DNA of 64,000 nt from Brucella gallinifaecis (GTDB lineage: Bacteria > Pseudomonadota > Alphaproteobacteria > Rhizobiales > Rhizobiaceae), in assembly GCF_006476605.1 (NCBI RefSeq), contig NZ_ML636801.1:310001-374000 (forward strand), in the 5' to 3' direction. A program made the translations under genes and the position numbers. The notes beneath the pieces were generated by a model. It was not told the DNA's origin, made no database searches, and saw only the letters and a list, made by a program, of their open reading frames with translations. Within the stretch, counting starts at the first letter, position 1; each line of letters begins with the position of its first letter. Positions 26,509 through 37,558 of the stretch are shown in pieces.

Positions 26509-28290
26509 ATGCGGCTGAAGCTCGGATTTTCCAAAAAGAACAAGCAGAATATCAATGACGGTGTTGAGCCGGCTGGCAATGAAAAGCTGGCTGGCAATAT
26601 GGCTTTTGTTGGTTTGCGCAAGCGTCATGGTAATCGTGCGCGCAATCGTTTGTGGATGGCAATTGTCTGTTTCGTCGGCATTTATGGGGTGATTGGCGGT
26701 AAACTGGTCTATTTTGGTGTGATTGGTGGCGACGATGATGAATCGAACGGCCCCGCCATACAACAGCTTGCATCGCGTCCCGATATTCTGGATCGCAATG
26801 GTGAAATTCTGGCAACAGACATTAAAACGGCGTCCTTGTTTGCCGAGCCACGCAAGATTGTTGACCCGGATGAAACCATAGAAATGCTTTCAACGGTCAT
26901 TCATGATCTGGATTGGGAAACGACCTATCGCCGCCTTAAAAGCGGTGCGGGTTTTGTCTGGATCAAGCGTGGTTTAACACCGCGGCAGCAAAGCCAGATT
27001 ATGGCTCTTGGTGTTCCGGGCATTGGTTTTCGTACAGAAAAACGCCGCTTTTACCCGGGTGGCCCGACTGCTTCCCATATTCTGGGCCTCGTCAATGTCG
27101 ACAATCAGGGTATTGCCGGCATGGAAAAATATATTGATAGTCAGGGCTTAAGCGATCTGCGTGCTGCTGGCATGGCAACAGCGCAATCTCTGGAGCCGGT
27201 CAAGCTGTCGATTGATATTCGTGTCCAGCACATCATGCGCGATGTTCTGGTCAAGGCCGTCGAGCGTTATCGTGCAATTGCTGCGGGGGCGGTTGTTCTC
27301 AATGTGAAGACCGGTGAAGTCATTGCCATGGCTTCGGTGCCGGATTTTGATCCGAACAATCCGGTCAATGCCCTCGACAAGGATCGTTTGAACCGTATGT
27401 CGGCGGGTACCTATGAGATGGGATCGACGATCAAGAGTTTCACGACGGCAATGGCGCTCGATTCTGGCAAATTTAATCTCAATTCCAGAATTGATGCATC
27501 GCGACCTCTGGTGATCGGTCGTCAGACCATTCGCGACTTTCATGGTAAGGGTCGTGTTCTGACATTGCCGGAAGTGTTCATTTTCTCCTCCAATATTGGC
27601 TCTGGTCATGAAGCCAATGTGGTTGGTATTGAGGGGCATCGCGCGTTTCTTAAGAAAATGGGCCTGTTGGACCGGATGCAGACCGAACTTCCTGAAGTGG
27701 CGCGTCCTGTCGAGCCGCGCGTGTGGAGGAAGGTGCATTCAATGACCATTTCGTTTGGTCATGGCATGATGACAACGCCATTGCAGACTGCTGTGGGAAC
27801 AGCAGCACTGATGAATGGTGGTAAGCTGATCGAACCGACTTTCCTTGTGCGCACACAGGCTGAAGCCAATCAGGTCGCGCAGCAGGTTATCCATCCTCAG
27901 GTTTCAGCTGATATGCGTTACCTCTATCGTCTGAACGCGACCGCGCCGGGTGGTTCTGGCAAGCGTGCAACAGTTCAGGGCTATCGCGTTGGCGGCAAGA
28001 CCGGGACGGCTGAAAAGGTTGTGAATGGTCGTTATTCCAAGGATGTGCGCTTTAATGCCTTCCTTGCAGCCTTTCCAATGGATGATCCAACCTATGTCGT
28101 GTTGACCATTATTGATGAACCAAAGCCGGAAGAAGGCAAATATAGTGCAACCGCCGGTCTTAATGCGGCACCAATGGTTGCAGAAATTATTCGTCGTTCG
28201 GCTACTTTTTTAGGTGTTAAGCCCGATTTTAAACAGGAATTTGCGCCAGCAGAATCGGAGATTGCATCTGTTGATTCTGTAAATGACTGA
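26509..28290 (+). CDS. ftsI: Septal peptidoglycan transpeptidase FtsI (PBP3)
   Basis: This class B penicillin-binding protein cross-links septal peptidoglycan. The 593-residue protein has a cytoplasmic N-tail, a membrane helix (about 48-73), a pedestal domain beginning SRPDILDRNGEILA, and a transpeptidase domain with all three motifs: STIK (Ser306 nucleophile), SSN (360-362) and KTGT (497-500). It begins two bases after the ftsL stop. It pairs with the transglycosylase FtsW encoded downstream. Confidence 0.96.
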   Translation: MRLKLGFSKKNKQNINDGVEPAGNEKLAGNMAFVGLRKRHGNRARNRLWMAIVCFVGIYGVIGGKLVYFGVIGGDDDESNGPAIQQLASRPDILDRNGEILATDIKTASLFAEPRKIVDPDETIEMLSTVIHDLDWETTYRRLKSGAGFVWIKRGLTPRQQSQIMALGVPGIGFRTEKRRFYPGGPTASHILGLVNVDNQGIAGMEKYIDSQGLSDLRAAGMATAQSLEPVKLSIDIRVQHIMRDVLVKAVERYRAIAAGAVVLNVKTGEVIAMASVPDFDPNNPVNALDKDRLNRMSAGTYEMGSTIKSFTTAMALDSGKFNLNSRIDASRPLVIGRQTIRDFHGKGRVLTLPEVFIFSSNIGSGHEANVVGIEGHRAFLKKMGLLDRMQTELPEVARPVEPRVWRKVHSMTISFGHGMMTTPLQTAVGTAALMNGGKLIEPTFLVRTQAEANQVAQQVIHPQVSADMRYLYRLNATAPGGSGKRATVQGYRVGGKTGTAEKVVNGRYSKDVRFNAFLAAFPMDDPTYVVLTIIDEPKPEEGKYSATAGLNAAPMVAEIIRRSATFLGVKPDFKQEFAPAESEIASVDSVND

Positions 28291-28345
28291 CTCATGTAAC
28301 GAGCTGTAACCCATAATAGCCTGCGTCCCTGTATCTGGAATTGGT

Positions 28346-29818
28346 ATGACCATGAAATTGAAAGAAATTACACTTTTAAGCGACTATACCATTGGCTCGG
28401 CAGGAGACGTGGAAGTTACAGGCGTTACCTCGGATTCCCGCAAGGTAGAGCCGGGCTTTCTGTTTGCTGCGCTCAAAGGTGTCAAGGCTGATGGCTCTGC
28501 TTATGCGATTGATGCTGTCAAGCGTGGTGCAGTGGCGATTATTGCAGGCAAAGATGCACGTTTTGACAATCCTGGTGTGCCGGTTCTTCATGTGGAGGAT
28601 CCACGTCATGCGCTGGCCATGGTCGCGGCTCAGTTTTATGGCAGGCAGCCTGAAGTCATGGTTGCTGTAACCGGCACCAGCGGCAAGACCTCTGTTGCTT
28701 CATTTACCCGCCAGATTTGGGCTTATGCCGGTTTTCCTGCGGCCAATATCGGAACCACCGGTGTTTTTTCGCCAACACGCAGCGATTATAATTCACTGAC
28801 GACGCCTGATCCGGTTGAGTTGCATCGCGTTCTTGCAGAACTTGCTGATGAAGGCGTGACCCATGCTGCAATGGAAGCTTCTTCGCATGGTCTTGACCAG
28901 CGCCGTCTTGATGGCGTGAAGCTTGCTGCGGGTGCTTTTACCAATCTAGGTCGCGATCATATGGATTATCATGCGACGATTGAAGAATATTTGCATGCCA
29001 AAATGCGTTTGTTTGAAAAGCTGCTGCCCAAAGGTGCGCCTGCGATCATCTTTGCAGATGATCAGTTCTCGCCTCAGGCAATTGACGCGGCTAAAGCGGC
29101 TGGTTGTGATGTAAAGACCGTTGGTCGCAAGGGCGATTTCATCACTATCAAGCGCGTTGAGCATGAGCGTTTCCGTCAACATGTGGAAATTCGTGTTGCT
29201 GACGAAATTTTTGAAATTGAACTGCCGCTGGCGGGTGATTTTCAGGTTGCCAATGCACTTGTTTCGGCGGGTCTTGCCATGGTCACAGGAGTTCCGGCTG
29301 CTGCTGCCATGCGGGCGCTTGAGCGTCTTAAAGGCGCACCGGGCCGCCTTGATCTGGTGGGGGCCACGCAAGAGGGGGCGCCTGCCTATGTCGATTATGC
29401 TCATAAGCCGGAAGCGCTTGAAAATGTGTTGACTTCTGTGCGTCCATTTACAACTGGCCGCGTCATTATTGTGTTTGGCTGTGGTGGGGATCGTGACAAG
29501 GGCAAGCGCCCGATCATGGGTGAAATTGCTGCACGTCTTGCAGATGTTGTGATCGTTACCGACGACAATCCACGTTCAGAAGTGCCTGCGCAAATCCGTT
29601 CGGAAATCATGGCTGCGGCACCGGGCGCCACGGAAATCGGTGATCGTCGCGAGGCGATCTTCACGGCGGTTTCCATGATGATGCCGGGCGACACTCTGGT
29701 CGTTGCGGGAAAAGGACATGAAGAAGGTCAGATCGTTGGCAATATTACCTTGCCGTTTTCTGATCATACGGAAGTTGCGGCAGCATTGGCTGCCCGTCTT
29801 GATAGTAAAAAGTCTTGA
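28346..29818 (+). CDS. murE: UDP-MurNAc-L-Ala-D-Glu:meso-diaminopimelate ligase MurE
   Basis: This cytoplasmic Mur ligase adds the third amino acid to the UDP-MurNAc peptide. The 490-residue protein has an N-terminal UDP-binding domain, the ATP loop VTGTSGKTS (about 108-116), [16 protein letters not shown], and the DNPR motif (TDDNPRSE) that selects meso-diaminopimelate over lysine. The gap to ftsI is 55 bp and to murF 28 bp. A second in-frame ATG lies two codons in and is equally usable. Confidence 0.96.
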   Translation: MTMKLKEITLLSDYTIGSAGDVEVTGVTSDSRKVEPGFLFAALKGVKADGSAYAIDAVKRGAVAIIAGKDARFDNPGVPVLHVEDPRHALAMVAAQFYGRQPEVMVAVTGTSGKTSVASFTRQIWAYAGFPAANIGTTGVFSPTRSDYNSLTTPDPVELHRVLAELADEGVTHAAMEASSHGLDQRRLDGVKLAAGAFTNLGRDHMDYHATIEEYLHAKMRLFEKLLPKGAPAIIFADDQFSPQAIDAAKAAGCDVKTVGRKGDFITIKRVEHERFRQHVEIRVADEIFEIELPLAGDFQVANALVSAGLAMVTGVPAAAAMRALERLKGAPGRLDLVGATQEGAPAYVDYAHKPEALENVLTSVRPFTTGRVIIVFGCGGDRDKGKRPIMGEIAARLADVVIVTDDNPRSEVPAQIRSEIMAAAPGATEIGDRREAIFTAVSMMMPGDTLVVAGKGHEEGQIVGNITLPFSDHTEVAAALAARLDSKKS

Positions 29819-29846
29819 AGAACATAAGGCTTGAGGAGCACAAAGA

Positions 29847-31280
29847 ATGAGTGACTGGCTCTGGACATCTGCCGATATGGTGGAGGCCATGGAAGGCCGG
29901 CCTTTCGGTACGCTGCCTGAGGGAATAACCGGAATTTCCATCGATAGCCGTACACTCAAAGAAGGTGAAGCCTTCTTTGCGATCAAAGGCGACATGTTTG
30001 ACGGTCATGATTTTGCAACGGCTGCCATGGCGGCGGGTGCGGGTTTGCTGGTTGTGAATGAATCGCGTCTTCCGGCATTCGGCAATCTTAAAGTGCCGAT
30101 GATCGTTGTCGAGGATGTGCTTGAAGCGCTCACCAGGCTCGGGCTTGCATCGCGTGAGCGTTCCAGAGCGCAGATCATTGCTGTCACAGGCTCTGTCGGT
30201 AAAACAACAACCAAGGAAGCGCTGCGTCATGTATTGGCCGATTCAGGCAAAGTTCATGCTTCGGTTGCTTCGTTTAACAATCACTGGGGTGTGCCGCTGA
30301 CGCTTGCCCGCATGCCTGCCGATACCGATTATGGTATATTTGAAATCGGCATGAACCATCATGACGAAATTCGCCCGCTGGTGAAAATGGTGCGTCCGCA
30401 TGTGGCGCTGATTACGCTGATTGCGCCTGCCCATCTTGGTCATTTTGCCAATCTTGAAGAGATTGCAATGGCAAAATCCGAGATTTTTGAAGGTGTGGTT
30501 CCGGGTGGTTATGCGCTGCTTAATCGTGATGACAAACGTTTCAGGCAGCTTGAAGAACTGGCTGAAAAAGCCGGTATTGAGCATGTTTTTACCTTTGGTG
30601 AGAATGCGCAGTCCAATTATCGCTTGCGTGAAGTCAAAATGCATCCGACCTGTTCATGCATGACTGTTAAAATCGGTAATGAAGAAGCGGTCGTAAAAGT
30701 CGGCATGCCCGGACGCCATATCGTGCAGAATATGCTTGCGGTTCTGGGTGCTGCCCATCTGGTTGGTGCTGACATGGCCAAGGTTGCCATTGCGATGGCG
30801 ACGCTGAGTGCAGAAGGTGGACGCGGCGCACGGCATGTATTGCAACACCCGGATGGTGGCTCGTTTACGCTGATTGATGAAAGCTACAATGCCAATCCGA
30901 CTTCGGTGCGGGCCTCGCTTTCGCTGTTGCAGGCAACCCCGCCAGAAGGCTCACGCGGTCGCCGCATTGCCGTTCTTGGTGATATGCTGGAGCTTGGACG
31001 TCAGTCCGGCAAGCTTCATGCTGATCTTGCGCGTCCTATTGTCGATGCCGAAGTGAATGTAGTTTTTATCGGTGGCCGTGAAATGTCGGTGCTCAAAAAT
31101 GCCTTGCCGGTTGAAATTCATGTCGAATACAGGCAGAGCACCGATGAATTATTGCCATTGGTGATGAAAGCAGTCCGCCCCGGTGATGTCGTCATGGTGA
31201 AATCGTCCAAAGGGATCGGTTTTTCCAGGATCGTCAAGGCGCTGACTGACAAGTTTCCGCCGGTGGTGCCTGCCGAATAG
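29847..31280 (+). CDS. murF: UDP-MurNAc-tripeptide:D-Ala-D-Ala ligase MurF
   Basis: This cytoplasmic ligase adds the D-Ala-D-Ala dipeptide, completing UDP-MurNAc-pentapeptide. The 477-residue protein has the ATP loop VTGSVGKTTTKE (about 112-123), SFNNHWGVPLTLARMP, EIGMNHHDEI, and the C-terminal DESYNANPTS. A GAGGAG ribosome-binding site precedes the ATG. It follows murE by 28 bp and precedes mraY by 25 bp. The dipeptide is supplied by Ddl, encoded 7.5 kb downstream. Confidence 0.96.
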   Translation: MSDWLWTSADMVEAMEGRPFGTLPEGITGISIDSRTLKEGEAFFAIKGDMFDGHDFATAAMAAGAGLLVVNESRLPAFGNLKVPMIVVEDVLEALTRLGLASRERSRAQIIAVTGSVGKTTTKEALRHVLADSGKVHASVASFNNHWGVPLTLARMPADTDYGIFEIGMNHHDEIRPLVKMVRPHVALITLIAPAHLGHFANLEEIAMAKSEIFEGVVPGGYALLNRDDKRFRQLEELAEKAGIEHVFTFGENAQSNYRLREVKMHPTCSCMTVKIGNEEAVVKVGMPGRHIVQNMLAVLGAAHLVGADMAKVAIAMATLSAEGGRGARHVLQHPDGGSFTLIDESYNANPTSVRASLSLLQATPPEGSRGRRIAVLGDMLELGRQSGKLHADLARPIVDAEVNVVFIGGREMSVLKNALPVEIHVEYRQSTDELLPLVMKAVRPGDVVMVKSSKGIGFSRIVKALTDKFPPVVPAE

Positions 31281-31305
31281 GCGTGTTTGAGGGATTTTTC
31301 TCCGT

Positions 31306-32388
31306 ATGTTGATGCTTCTTGCAGTTTTTGCCGATCATGTGACACCGTTCAACGTGTTTCGCTACATCACGTTTCGTACTGGCGGTGCGATGATTACTTC
31401 GGCACTGATCGTTTTTCTGTTTGGTCCTGCGATCATCAATTCGTTGCGTGCGCGGCAAGGTAAAGGTCAGCCAATTCGTGCTGATGGGCCACAGACCCAT
31501 TTCAAGAAAGCCGGTACGCCAACCATGGGCGGCCTTATGATCATGACCGGCATTCTCGTGTCATGTCTTTTGTGGGCCAATCTTTCCAGCGTTTATGTCT
31601 GGGTTGTGTTGATGGTCACGGTCGGCTTTGGTGCGATCGGCTTTTATGATGATTATCTGAAAGTGACAAAGCAGTCGGACAAGGGCTTCTCCGGCAAGTC
31701 GCGGCTGGCGATCGAATTCTTCATTGCAGCCGTTGCTGCTTTCATCATCATGCGTGCGGGGCAGGAACCTTTTTCATCTTCGCTGACCTTTCCGTTTGTA
31801 AAACAGTTCGTGCTTAATCTCGGCTGGTTTTTCATTCCGCTTGCTGCTTTCGTTATGGTTGGTGCAGGCAATGCGGTGAACCTGACCGATGGTCTTGATG
31901 GTCTTGCAATCGTACCTGTGATGGTTGCGGCTGCTTCGTTCGGCTTTATTGCCTATCTTTCGGGTAACGCGATTTTTGCTGATTATCTGCAAATTCACTT
32001 TGTTCCGGGCACGGGTGAACTGGCTGTGGTTCTGGGCGCTGTGATCGGCGCGGGGCTTGGGTTCCTTTGGTTCAATGCGCCGCCTGCTGCGATCTTCATG
32101 GGAGATACGGGTTCGCTCGCACTTGGCGGTATGCTTGGCACTGTGGCTGTTGCTACCAAGCACGAGATTGTGCTTGCAATCATCGGCGGCCTGTTTGTCG
32201 TTGAAGCGCTTTCGGTCATTATTCAGGTTGGCTCGTTCAAACTGACCGGCAAGCGCGTGTTTCTGATGGCGCCCATTCATCACCATTTTGAAAAGAAAGG
32301 CTGGACGGAAAGTCAGGTCGTGATCCGTTTCTGGATCGTGGCGATCATTCTCGCCATGATCGGTCTTTCCACACTCAAGCTGAGATAA
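31306..32388 (+). CDS. mraY: Phospho-N-acetylmuramoyl-pentapeptide transferase MraY
   Basis: This integral membrane enzyme (about 10 helices) transfers phospho-MurNAc-pentapeptide to undecaprenyl phosphate, making lipid I. The 360-residue protein shows [17 protein letters not shown], the catalytic-region [41 protein letters not shown] and the HHHFEKKGW segment near the C-terminus. GAGGGA lies upstream of the ATG. It is in series with murF and murD. Confidence 0.97.
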   Translation: MLMLLAVFADHVTPFNVFRYITFRTGGAMITSALIVFLFGPAIINSLRARQGKGQPIRADGPQTHFKKAGTPTMGGLMIMTGILVSCLLWANLSSVYVWVVLMVTVGFGAIGFYDDYLKVTKQSDKGFSGKSRLAIEFFIAAVAAFIIMRAGQEPFSSSLTFPFVKQFVLNLGWFFIPLAAFVMVGAGNAVNLTDGLDGLAIVPVMVAAASFGFIAYLSGNAIFADYLQIHFVPGTGELAVVLGAVIGAGLGFLWFNAPPAAIFMGDTGSLALGGMLGTVAVATKHEIVLAIIGGLFVVEALSVIIQVGSFKLTGKRVFLMAPIHHHFEKKGWTESQVVIRFWIVAIILAMIGLSTLKLR

Positions 32389-32397
32389 GGCAAACGC

Positions 32398-33801
32398 ATG
32401 ATCCCGATCACCGCTCTTAAAGACAAGACTGTCGCCCTGTTCGGACTGGGCGGGTCGGGTATTGCAACCGCCAAGGCTATTGTGGCCGGAGGTGCCAAGA
32501 TCATTGCCTGGGATGATAATCCCGACAGTGTGGTTCGCGCCCAGAGCGCAGGCATTGCAACAGGTGATTTGAGGCAGGCGGACTGGTCACAGTTTGCTGC
32601 CTTTGTGCTTTCGCCCGGCGTGCCGTTGACGCATCCAAAGCCGCATTGGACGGTGGATATGGCACGAAGTGCCGGGGTTGAAATTATTGGTGATGTTGAG
32701 CTTTTCGTGCGTGAGCGCAATCATATTGCGCCGGATTGCCCGTTTATCGCTATCACCGGCACCAATGGTAAATCGACAACGACCGCGCTGATTGCGCATA
32801 TCATCAAAGCGTCAGGCCGTGATATGCAGCTTGGCGGCAATATAGGCACGGCGATCCTGACACTGGATGCGCCAGCGAAAAACCGTTTTTATGTGGTTGA
32901 GTGCTCTTCCTACCAAATTGATCTGGCACCTTCGCTTAATCCAAGTGCCGGTATTTTGCTTAATCTGACGCCGGATCATCTTGACCGTCATGGTTCGATG
33001 GAAAATTATGCCGCCATTAAAGAAAGGCTGGTTGCGAAAAGCGATCTGGCAATCATTGGTGTGGATGATGGATATTGCGCAAGCATTGCGTACCGTCTTG
33101 ATAGCAAAGGCGTAAAAACCGTCCGTATTTCCAAGGATAAGCGCCTTGAAAATGGTGCTTTTGCGGAAGGTGCACAGCTTTATAGCGCTGAAGATGGCAA
33201 GATCGAAGCGCTTGCTTCGCTTGAAGCTATCGGGTCTTTGCGCGGCGCACATAATGCACAAAATGCTTTGGCTGCGATCACTGCATGTCTTGGCGTTGGT
33301 CTTTCGATCGAAGAAATTCGTGCAGGCCTCAAAAGTTTCCCCGGTCTTGCGCATCGCATGGAACAGGTTGGACATCGTGGCAAGGTTCTGTTCGTGAATG
33401 ATTCCAAGGCCACCAATGCCGAAGCAACAGCACCTGCTTTATCGTCTTTTGCCAATCATATTTACTGGATTGCCGGTGGTGTGCCAAAGGCTGGTGGCAT
33501 CAGCGCCTTGTCGGAGTTTTTTCCGCGTATTACCAAAGCCTATCTGATAGGCGAAGCTGCGGCGCAATTTGCCGCCACGCTTGGTGATGCGGTGCCGTTT
33601 GAAATTTCCGACACGCTTCTTGCTGCTGTTGACCATGCTGCACGCGATGCAGGCAATGACGCTTCAAGCGAGCCGGTTGTTCTGCTTTCGCCTGCCTGCG
33701 CGAGCTTTGACCAGTTTCAGAATTTTGAAAAACGCGGTGATGCATTTCGCAGCGCCGTTCTCGCACTCCCGGGTATTGAGCCAATCGGAGGGAAAAGCTG
33801 A
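32398..33801 (+). CDS. murD: UDP-MurNAc-L-alanine:D-glutamate ligase MurD
   Basis: This cytoplasmic ligase adds D-glutamate as the second residue of the peptide stem. The 467-residue protein has an N-terminal Rossmann domain ([16 protein letters not shown]), the ATP loop [13 protein letters not shown] (about 120-132), [16 protein letters not shown], the HRMEQV segment and the C-terminal [12 protein letters not shown]. The mraY-murD gap is 9 bp, and the murD TGA overlaps the ftsW ATG by one base. Confidence 0.96.
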   Translation: MIPITALKDKTVALFGLGGSGIATAKAIVAGGAKIIAWDDNPDSVVRAQSAGIATGDLRQADWSQFAAFVLSPGVPLTHPKPHWTVDMARSAGVEIIGDVELFVRERNHIAPDCPFIAITGTNGKSTTTALIAHIIKASGRDMQLGGNIGTAILTLDAPAKNRFYVVECSSYQIDLAPSLNPSAGILLNLTPDHLDRHGSMENYAAIKERLVAKSDLAIIGVDDGYCASIAYRLDSKGVKTVRISKDKRLENGAFAEGAQLYSAEDGKIEALASLEAIGSLRGAHNAQNALAAITACLGVGLSIEEIRAGLKSFPGLAHRMEQVGHRGKVLFVNDSKATNAEATAPALSSFANHIYWIAGGVPKAGGISALSEFFPRITKAYLIGEAAAQFAATLGDAVPFEISDTLLAAVDHAARDAGNDASSEPVVLLSPACASFDQFQNFEKRGDAFRSAVLALPGIEPIGGKS

Positions 33802-34958
33802 TGGTAAGTCGCGTTGACCGTGGTGCTGTCGCCAATTGGTGGTGGACAATCGACCGTTACTTTCTGGCTGCATGTCTGGCCTTGATGGGACTGGGTGTGC
33901 TGCTATCCTTTGCAGCAAGTCCTGCGGTCGCGCAGCGTATTGGTCTTGATAGTTTTCACTTCGTCGAACGCCAAACCCTGTTCATGATTCCGGCTGTTGG
34001 GGTCATGATCGGCGTGTCGTTTCTTTCACCGCGTCAGATCAGACGTTTTGCATTGCTGTTGCTTTGTGCATCGCTTTTCCTGATGGCTGCGGCTTTGTTT
34101 GTCGGTATCGAGATCAAGGGTGCGCGTCGCTGGGTCAGTTTTGCAGGCGTTTCCATACAGCCGTCCGAGTTTATGAAACCGGCTTTTGTTGTAATCTGTG
34201 CATGGCTTTTCTCCGAGCGTGAACGCGGTGGCAATATGCCGGGTTATTTTCTGGCCATGGTGCTGTTTTGCGTCACTGCGGGGTTGTTGATGCTGCAACC
34301 GGACTTTGGTCAGACCATGCTGACTACCGGTACCTGGGGGGCGATGTTCTTTCTCGCTGGGCTACCGATGTTCTGGATTCTGGTGCTTGGCGGCATTGCG
34401 ATTGTCGGAGCGTTCGGCGCTTATATGACGCTTGATCACGTTGCGGGCCGTGTGAACCGCTTTATGACCGGCGAAGGTGACACATTTCAGGTGGATGCGG
34501 GGCGCGAAGCCATTTTACGCGGCGGCTGGTTTGGTCAGGGACCGGGCGAAGGTACGGTCAAACGCATCATTCCAGATAGCCATACCGACTTTATTTTTTC
34601 GGTAGCGGCAGAAGAATATGGCATCATTCTTTGCATCATTATCATGATGCTTTTTGCATTCATCGTCATTCGTGGGCTGTCCATAGCTCTTCGTGAGCGC
34701 GATGCTTTTACACGTCTGGCCGTGTCGGGCATTGTGATCCTGTTTGGTTTCCAGTCAATTATTAACATGGCTGTCAATCTGCATCTGATGCCTGCAAAGG
34801 GTATGACGCTGCCATTTATCTCCTATGGTGGTTCATCGCTTGTTGCGATTGCGATCACGATGGGGATTTTGCTGGCTTTGACACGCCGTCGCCCGGAAGC
34901 GCGCATGACACATACGCTCAATATGGGCGCTGATATGAACAGGCGCATTCCGGTATAG
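33801..34958 (+). CDS. ftsW: Septal peptidoglycan glycosyltransferase FtsW
   Basis: The SEDS-family membrane protein polymerises lipid II at the septum together with FtsI. The 385-residue protein has about ten helices and the family blocks RRWVSFAGVSIQPSEFMKP, LLMLQPDFGQTML, the long periplasmic loop with GWFGQGPGEGTVKRIIPDSH, and MTLPFISYGGSSL near the C-terminus. Its TAG stop (34956-34958) is the first three bases of an inserted palindromic repeat, which separates it from murG. Confidence 0.95.
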   Translation: MVSRVDRGAVANWWWTIDRYFLAACLALMGLGVLLSFAASPAVAQRIGLDSFHFVERQTLFMIPAVGVMIGVSFLSPRQIRRFALLLLCASLFLMAAALFVGIEIKGARRWVSFAGVSIQPSEFMKPAFVVICAWLFSERERGGNMPGYFLAMVLFCVTAGLLMLQPDFGQTMLTTGTWGAMFFLAGLPMFWILVLGGIAIVGAFGAYMTLDHVAGRVNRFMTGEGDTFQVDAGREAILRGGWFGQGPGEGTVKRIIPDSHTDFIFSVAAEEYGIILCIIIMMLFAFIVIRGLSIALRERDAFTRLAVSGIVILFGFQSIINMAVNLHLMPAKGMTLPFISYGGSSLVAIAITMGILLALTRRRPEARMTHTLNMGADMNRRIPV

Positions 34959-35011
34959 AGCGCCATGCGCCCATCAGGGTGCACAAAGGTCGCTCTAACG
35001 ATTTAATTATG
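34956..35011. repeat. Interspersed palindromic repeat (copy 3) inside the dcw operon
   Basis: TAGAGCGCCATGCGCCC...AGGTCGCTCTAACG closely matches the left half of the repeat at 8754, and TTATGCAGCGG matches its right end, but the 50-bp palindrome present there is absent. It supplies the ftsW stop codon and fills the ftsW-murG gap in a stretch where neighbouring genes otherwise nearly touch. Confidence 0.75.
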
Positions 35012-35027
35012 CAGCGGTGAGGGAAAT

Positions 35028-36155
35028 ATGGGCAAAGGCGTAATCATACTGGCTGCCGGGGGGACTGGTGGTCACCTGTTTCCAGCCGAAGCGCTGGCGC
35101 ATGAATTGAAGTCGCGTGATTGGGATGTGCATCTGGCAACGGATGCGCGTGCACAGCGCTTTGCCGGGGCTTTTGCGCAAGACCATGTGCATGTGATCCG
35201 TTCTGCGACCATTGCCGGGCGCAATCCGATTGCATTGGCGCGTACGCTGTGGTCGTTGTGGCAGGGCAATCTCGACAGCCGTAAACTGTTTCGCAGGCTG
35301 AAGCCGAAGCTTGTTGCTGGCTTTGGCGGTTATCCAACATTGCCGCCGCTTTATGCTGCCAGCAATATGGGTATTCCGACGATGGTGCACGAGCAGAATG
35401 CGGTCATGGGGCGTGCCAATAAGGGATTGGCTTCACGTGTTAAAGCTATTGCCGGTGGCTTTCTGCCGGAAACGGGCGGCACTTTTGCTGACAAGATTGT
35501 TGCGACCGGCAACCCGGTTCGCCCGCCAGTGCTTGCCGCCGCCAATACAGCTTACAAGCCAGCCAAAGAAGGTCAGCGTTTCCGGCTTCTGGTCTTTGGT
35601 GGCAGTCAGGGTGCACAGTTTTTTTCAAATGCAATCCCTGAAGCGATTGCGCTTTTGCCCGAAAGTGAACGTGCAAGACTGTTGATTACCCAGCAAGCGC
35701 GCAAAGAAGATGAAGCGGCTGTTCGTGCAGCCTATCAGAAGCTTCGCATTCTGGCAGATGTTGCGCCGTTCTTTAACGATATGCCAGCACGCATTGCCGA
35801 TGCACATTTTGTTATTTCGCGTTCGGGGGCTTCGACCGTTTCGGAAATTGCAGCCATTGGCCGCCCGGCAATGCTGGTGCCTTTTCCCCATGCGCTGGAT
35901 CATGATCAGGCGGCAAATGCAGAAGCTCTTGCGAGCGCTGGTGGTTGCGAAGTTGTGCGACAGGCAGAGCTTACCCCTCAGCGGCTGGCCGAGATCATCA
36001 GTGCCGCAATCAGGGAACCGGAACGGCTCGAACAGCAAGCGAAAGCTGCAAAAAGCGTTGGTAAGCCTGATGCTGCACGGTTGCTTGCCGATCTGGCAGA
36101 GGCTATTGCAGCGGGTAAATCAGTTCAGGAATTCAAAGAAGGAAATCGGCCATGA
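35028..36155 (+). CDS. murG: UDP-GlcNAc:undecaprenyl-PP-MurNAc-pentapeptide GlcNAc transferase MurG
   Basis: This peripheral inner-membrane GT28 enzyme converts lipid I to lipid II. The 375-residue protein has the N-terminal glycine loop [16 protein letters not shown] (about 7-22), [29 protein letters not shown], the C-terminal nucleotide loop [11 protein letters not shown] and [18 protein letters not shown]. It follows the repeat by 16 bp. Its TGA overlaps the murC ATG as ATGA. Confidence 0.96.
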   Translation: MGKGVIILAAGGTGGHLFPAEALAHELKSRDWDVHLATDARAQRFAGAFAQDHVHVIRSATIAGRNPIALARTLWSLWQGNLDSRKLFRRLKPKLVAGFGGYPTLPPLYAASNMGIPTMVHEQNAVMGRANKGLASRVKAIAGGFLPETGGTFADKIVATGNPVRPPVLAAANTAYKPAKEGQRFRLLVFGGSQGAQFFSNAIPEAIALLPESERARLLITQQARKEDEAAVRAAYQKLRILADVAPFFNDMPARIADAHFVISRSGASTVSEIAAIGRPAMLVPFPHALDHDQAANAEALASAGGCEVVRQAELTPQRLAEIISAAIREPERLEQQAKAAKSVGKPDAARLLADLAEAIAAGKSVQEFKEGNRP

Positions 36156-37558
36156 AAATGCCGCTCAATATCGGGCTTGTCCATTTTATCGGGATTGGTG
36201 GCATTGGCATGAGCGGCATAGCGGAAGTGCTGCACAATCTTGGTTATAAGGTTCAAGGGTCGGATCAGTCTGACAGCGCCAATGTGCAGCGTCTGCGTGA
36301 GAAAGGCATTGAGGTCTTTGTTGGTCACAAGGCTGAAAACCTTGGCGATGCCGAAGTGATTGTTGTCTCGACTGCCATCAGGAAAACCAACCCGGAACTG
36401 GTGGCAGCGCGTGAAAAGCTTTTGCCGATTGTGCGCCGTGCTGAAATGCTGGCGGAGCTTATGCGCTTTCGTCATGCAGTTGCCATTGGCGGCACCCATG
36501 GCAAGACCACGACGACATCAATGGTTGCGGCATTGCTTGATGCCGGGCATCTTGATCCGACTGTGATCAATGGTGGTATTATCAATGCCTATGGCACCAA
36601 TGCCCGTATGGGTGAGGGTGACTGGATGGTCGTTGAAGCGGATGAAAGCGATGGCACATTTCTGAAACTGCCAGCCGATATTGCGGTTGTAACCAATATC
36701 GACCCGGAGCATCTCGATCATTATGGCAATTTTGACAATGTGCGTGCGGCTTTTGCGCAATTTGTCGAAAATGTTCCGTTTTATGGTCTTGGTGTGATGT
36801 GTCTTGATCACCCGGAAGTGCAGGCTCTGGTCAGCCGTATCGAAGATCGTCGTATTGTGACCTATGGTCAGAATCCGCAGGCGGATGTGCGTTTTGTAAA
36901 CCATCGCATGGAAGGCGCTGTCAGTGTTTTTGATGTGCTGATTCGTTCGCGCAAAGGTGAAACAACCGAAATCAAGGATCTGCGCCTGCCGATGCCGGGC
37001 TTGCACAATGTGTCCAATGCAACGGCCGCTATTGCTGTTGCGCATGAACTGGGCATTTCAGCGGATGGTATCCGCCGTGGACTTGGTGCATTCGGGGGCG
37101 TGAAGCGCCGCTTTACGCATACGGGTTCGTGGAATGGTGTAGAGATTTTCGATGATTATGGACATCATCCTGTTGAAATTCGCGCAGTGCTGCAAGCTGC
37201 GCGTGAAGCAACCAGGGGGCGAGTCATCGGTATTGTTCAGCCGCATCGCTATACACGTTTGCACAGCCTGTTTGATGAGTTTTCAGCATGTTTTAATGAT
37301 GCTGATACGGTCATTGTTGCGCCTGTTTATACGGCGGGCGAAGACCCGATTGAAGGGGTGAATTCGGAAGCGCTTGTCTCGCGTATCAAGACAGCAGGTC
37401 ATCGTGATGCTCGCTATGCCAGTGGGCCGGAAGTTTTGGCGCCATTGGTTGCATCCATTGCAAAGCCGGGTGATTTTGTGGTCTGTCTGGGGGCGGGTAC
37501 TATTACCCAATGGGCTTATGCACTTCCGAAAGAACTGGCTGAACAGGGTAAAAAGTGA
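36152..37558 (+). CDS. murC: UDP-MurNAc:L-alanine ligase MurC
   Basis: This cytoplasmic ligase adds L-alanine, the first residue of the peptide stem. The 468-residue protein has the N-terminal loop [16 protein letters not shown], the ATP loop [13 protein letters not shown] (about 112-124), [23 protein letters not shown] and the C-terminal [10 protein letters not shown] segment. It overlaps murG by four bases and murB by one to four bases, so the three are translationally coupled. Confidence 0.96.
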   Translation: MKMPLNIGLVHFIGIGGIGMSGIAEVLHNLGYKVQGSDQSDSANVQRLREKGIEVFVGHKAENLGDAEVIVVSTAIRKTNPELVAAREKLLPIVRRAEMLAELMRFRHAVAIGGTHGKTTTTSMVAALLDAGHLDPTVINGGIINAYGTNARMGEGDWMVVEADESDGTFLKLPADIAVVTNIDPEHLDHYGNFDNVRAAFAQFVENVPFYGLGVMCLDHPEVQALVSRIEDRRIVTYGQNPQADVRFVNHRMEGAVSVFDVLIRSRKGETTEIKDLRLPMPGLHNVSNATAAIAVAHELGISADGIRRGLGAFGGVKRRFTHTGSWNGVEIFDDYGHHPVEIRAVLQAAREATRGRVIGIVQPHRYTRLHSLFDEFSACFNDADTVIVAPVYTAGEDPIEGVNSEALVSRIKTAGHRDARYASGPEVLAPLVASIAKPGDFVVCLGAGTITQWAYALPKELAEQGKK

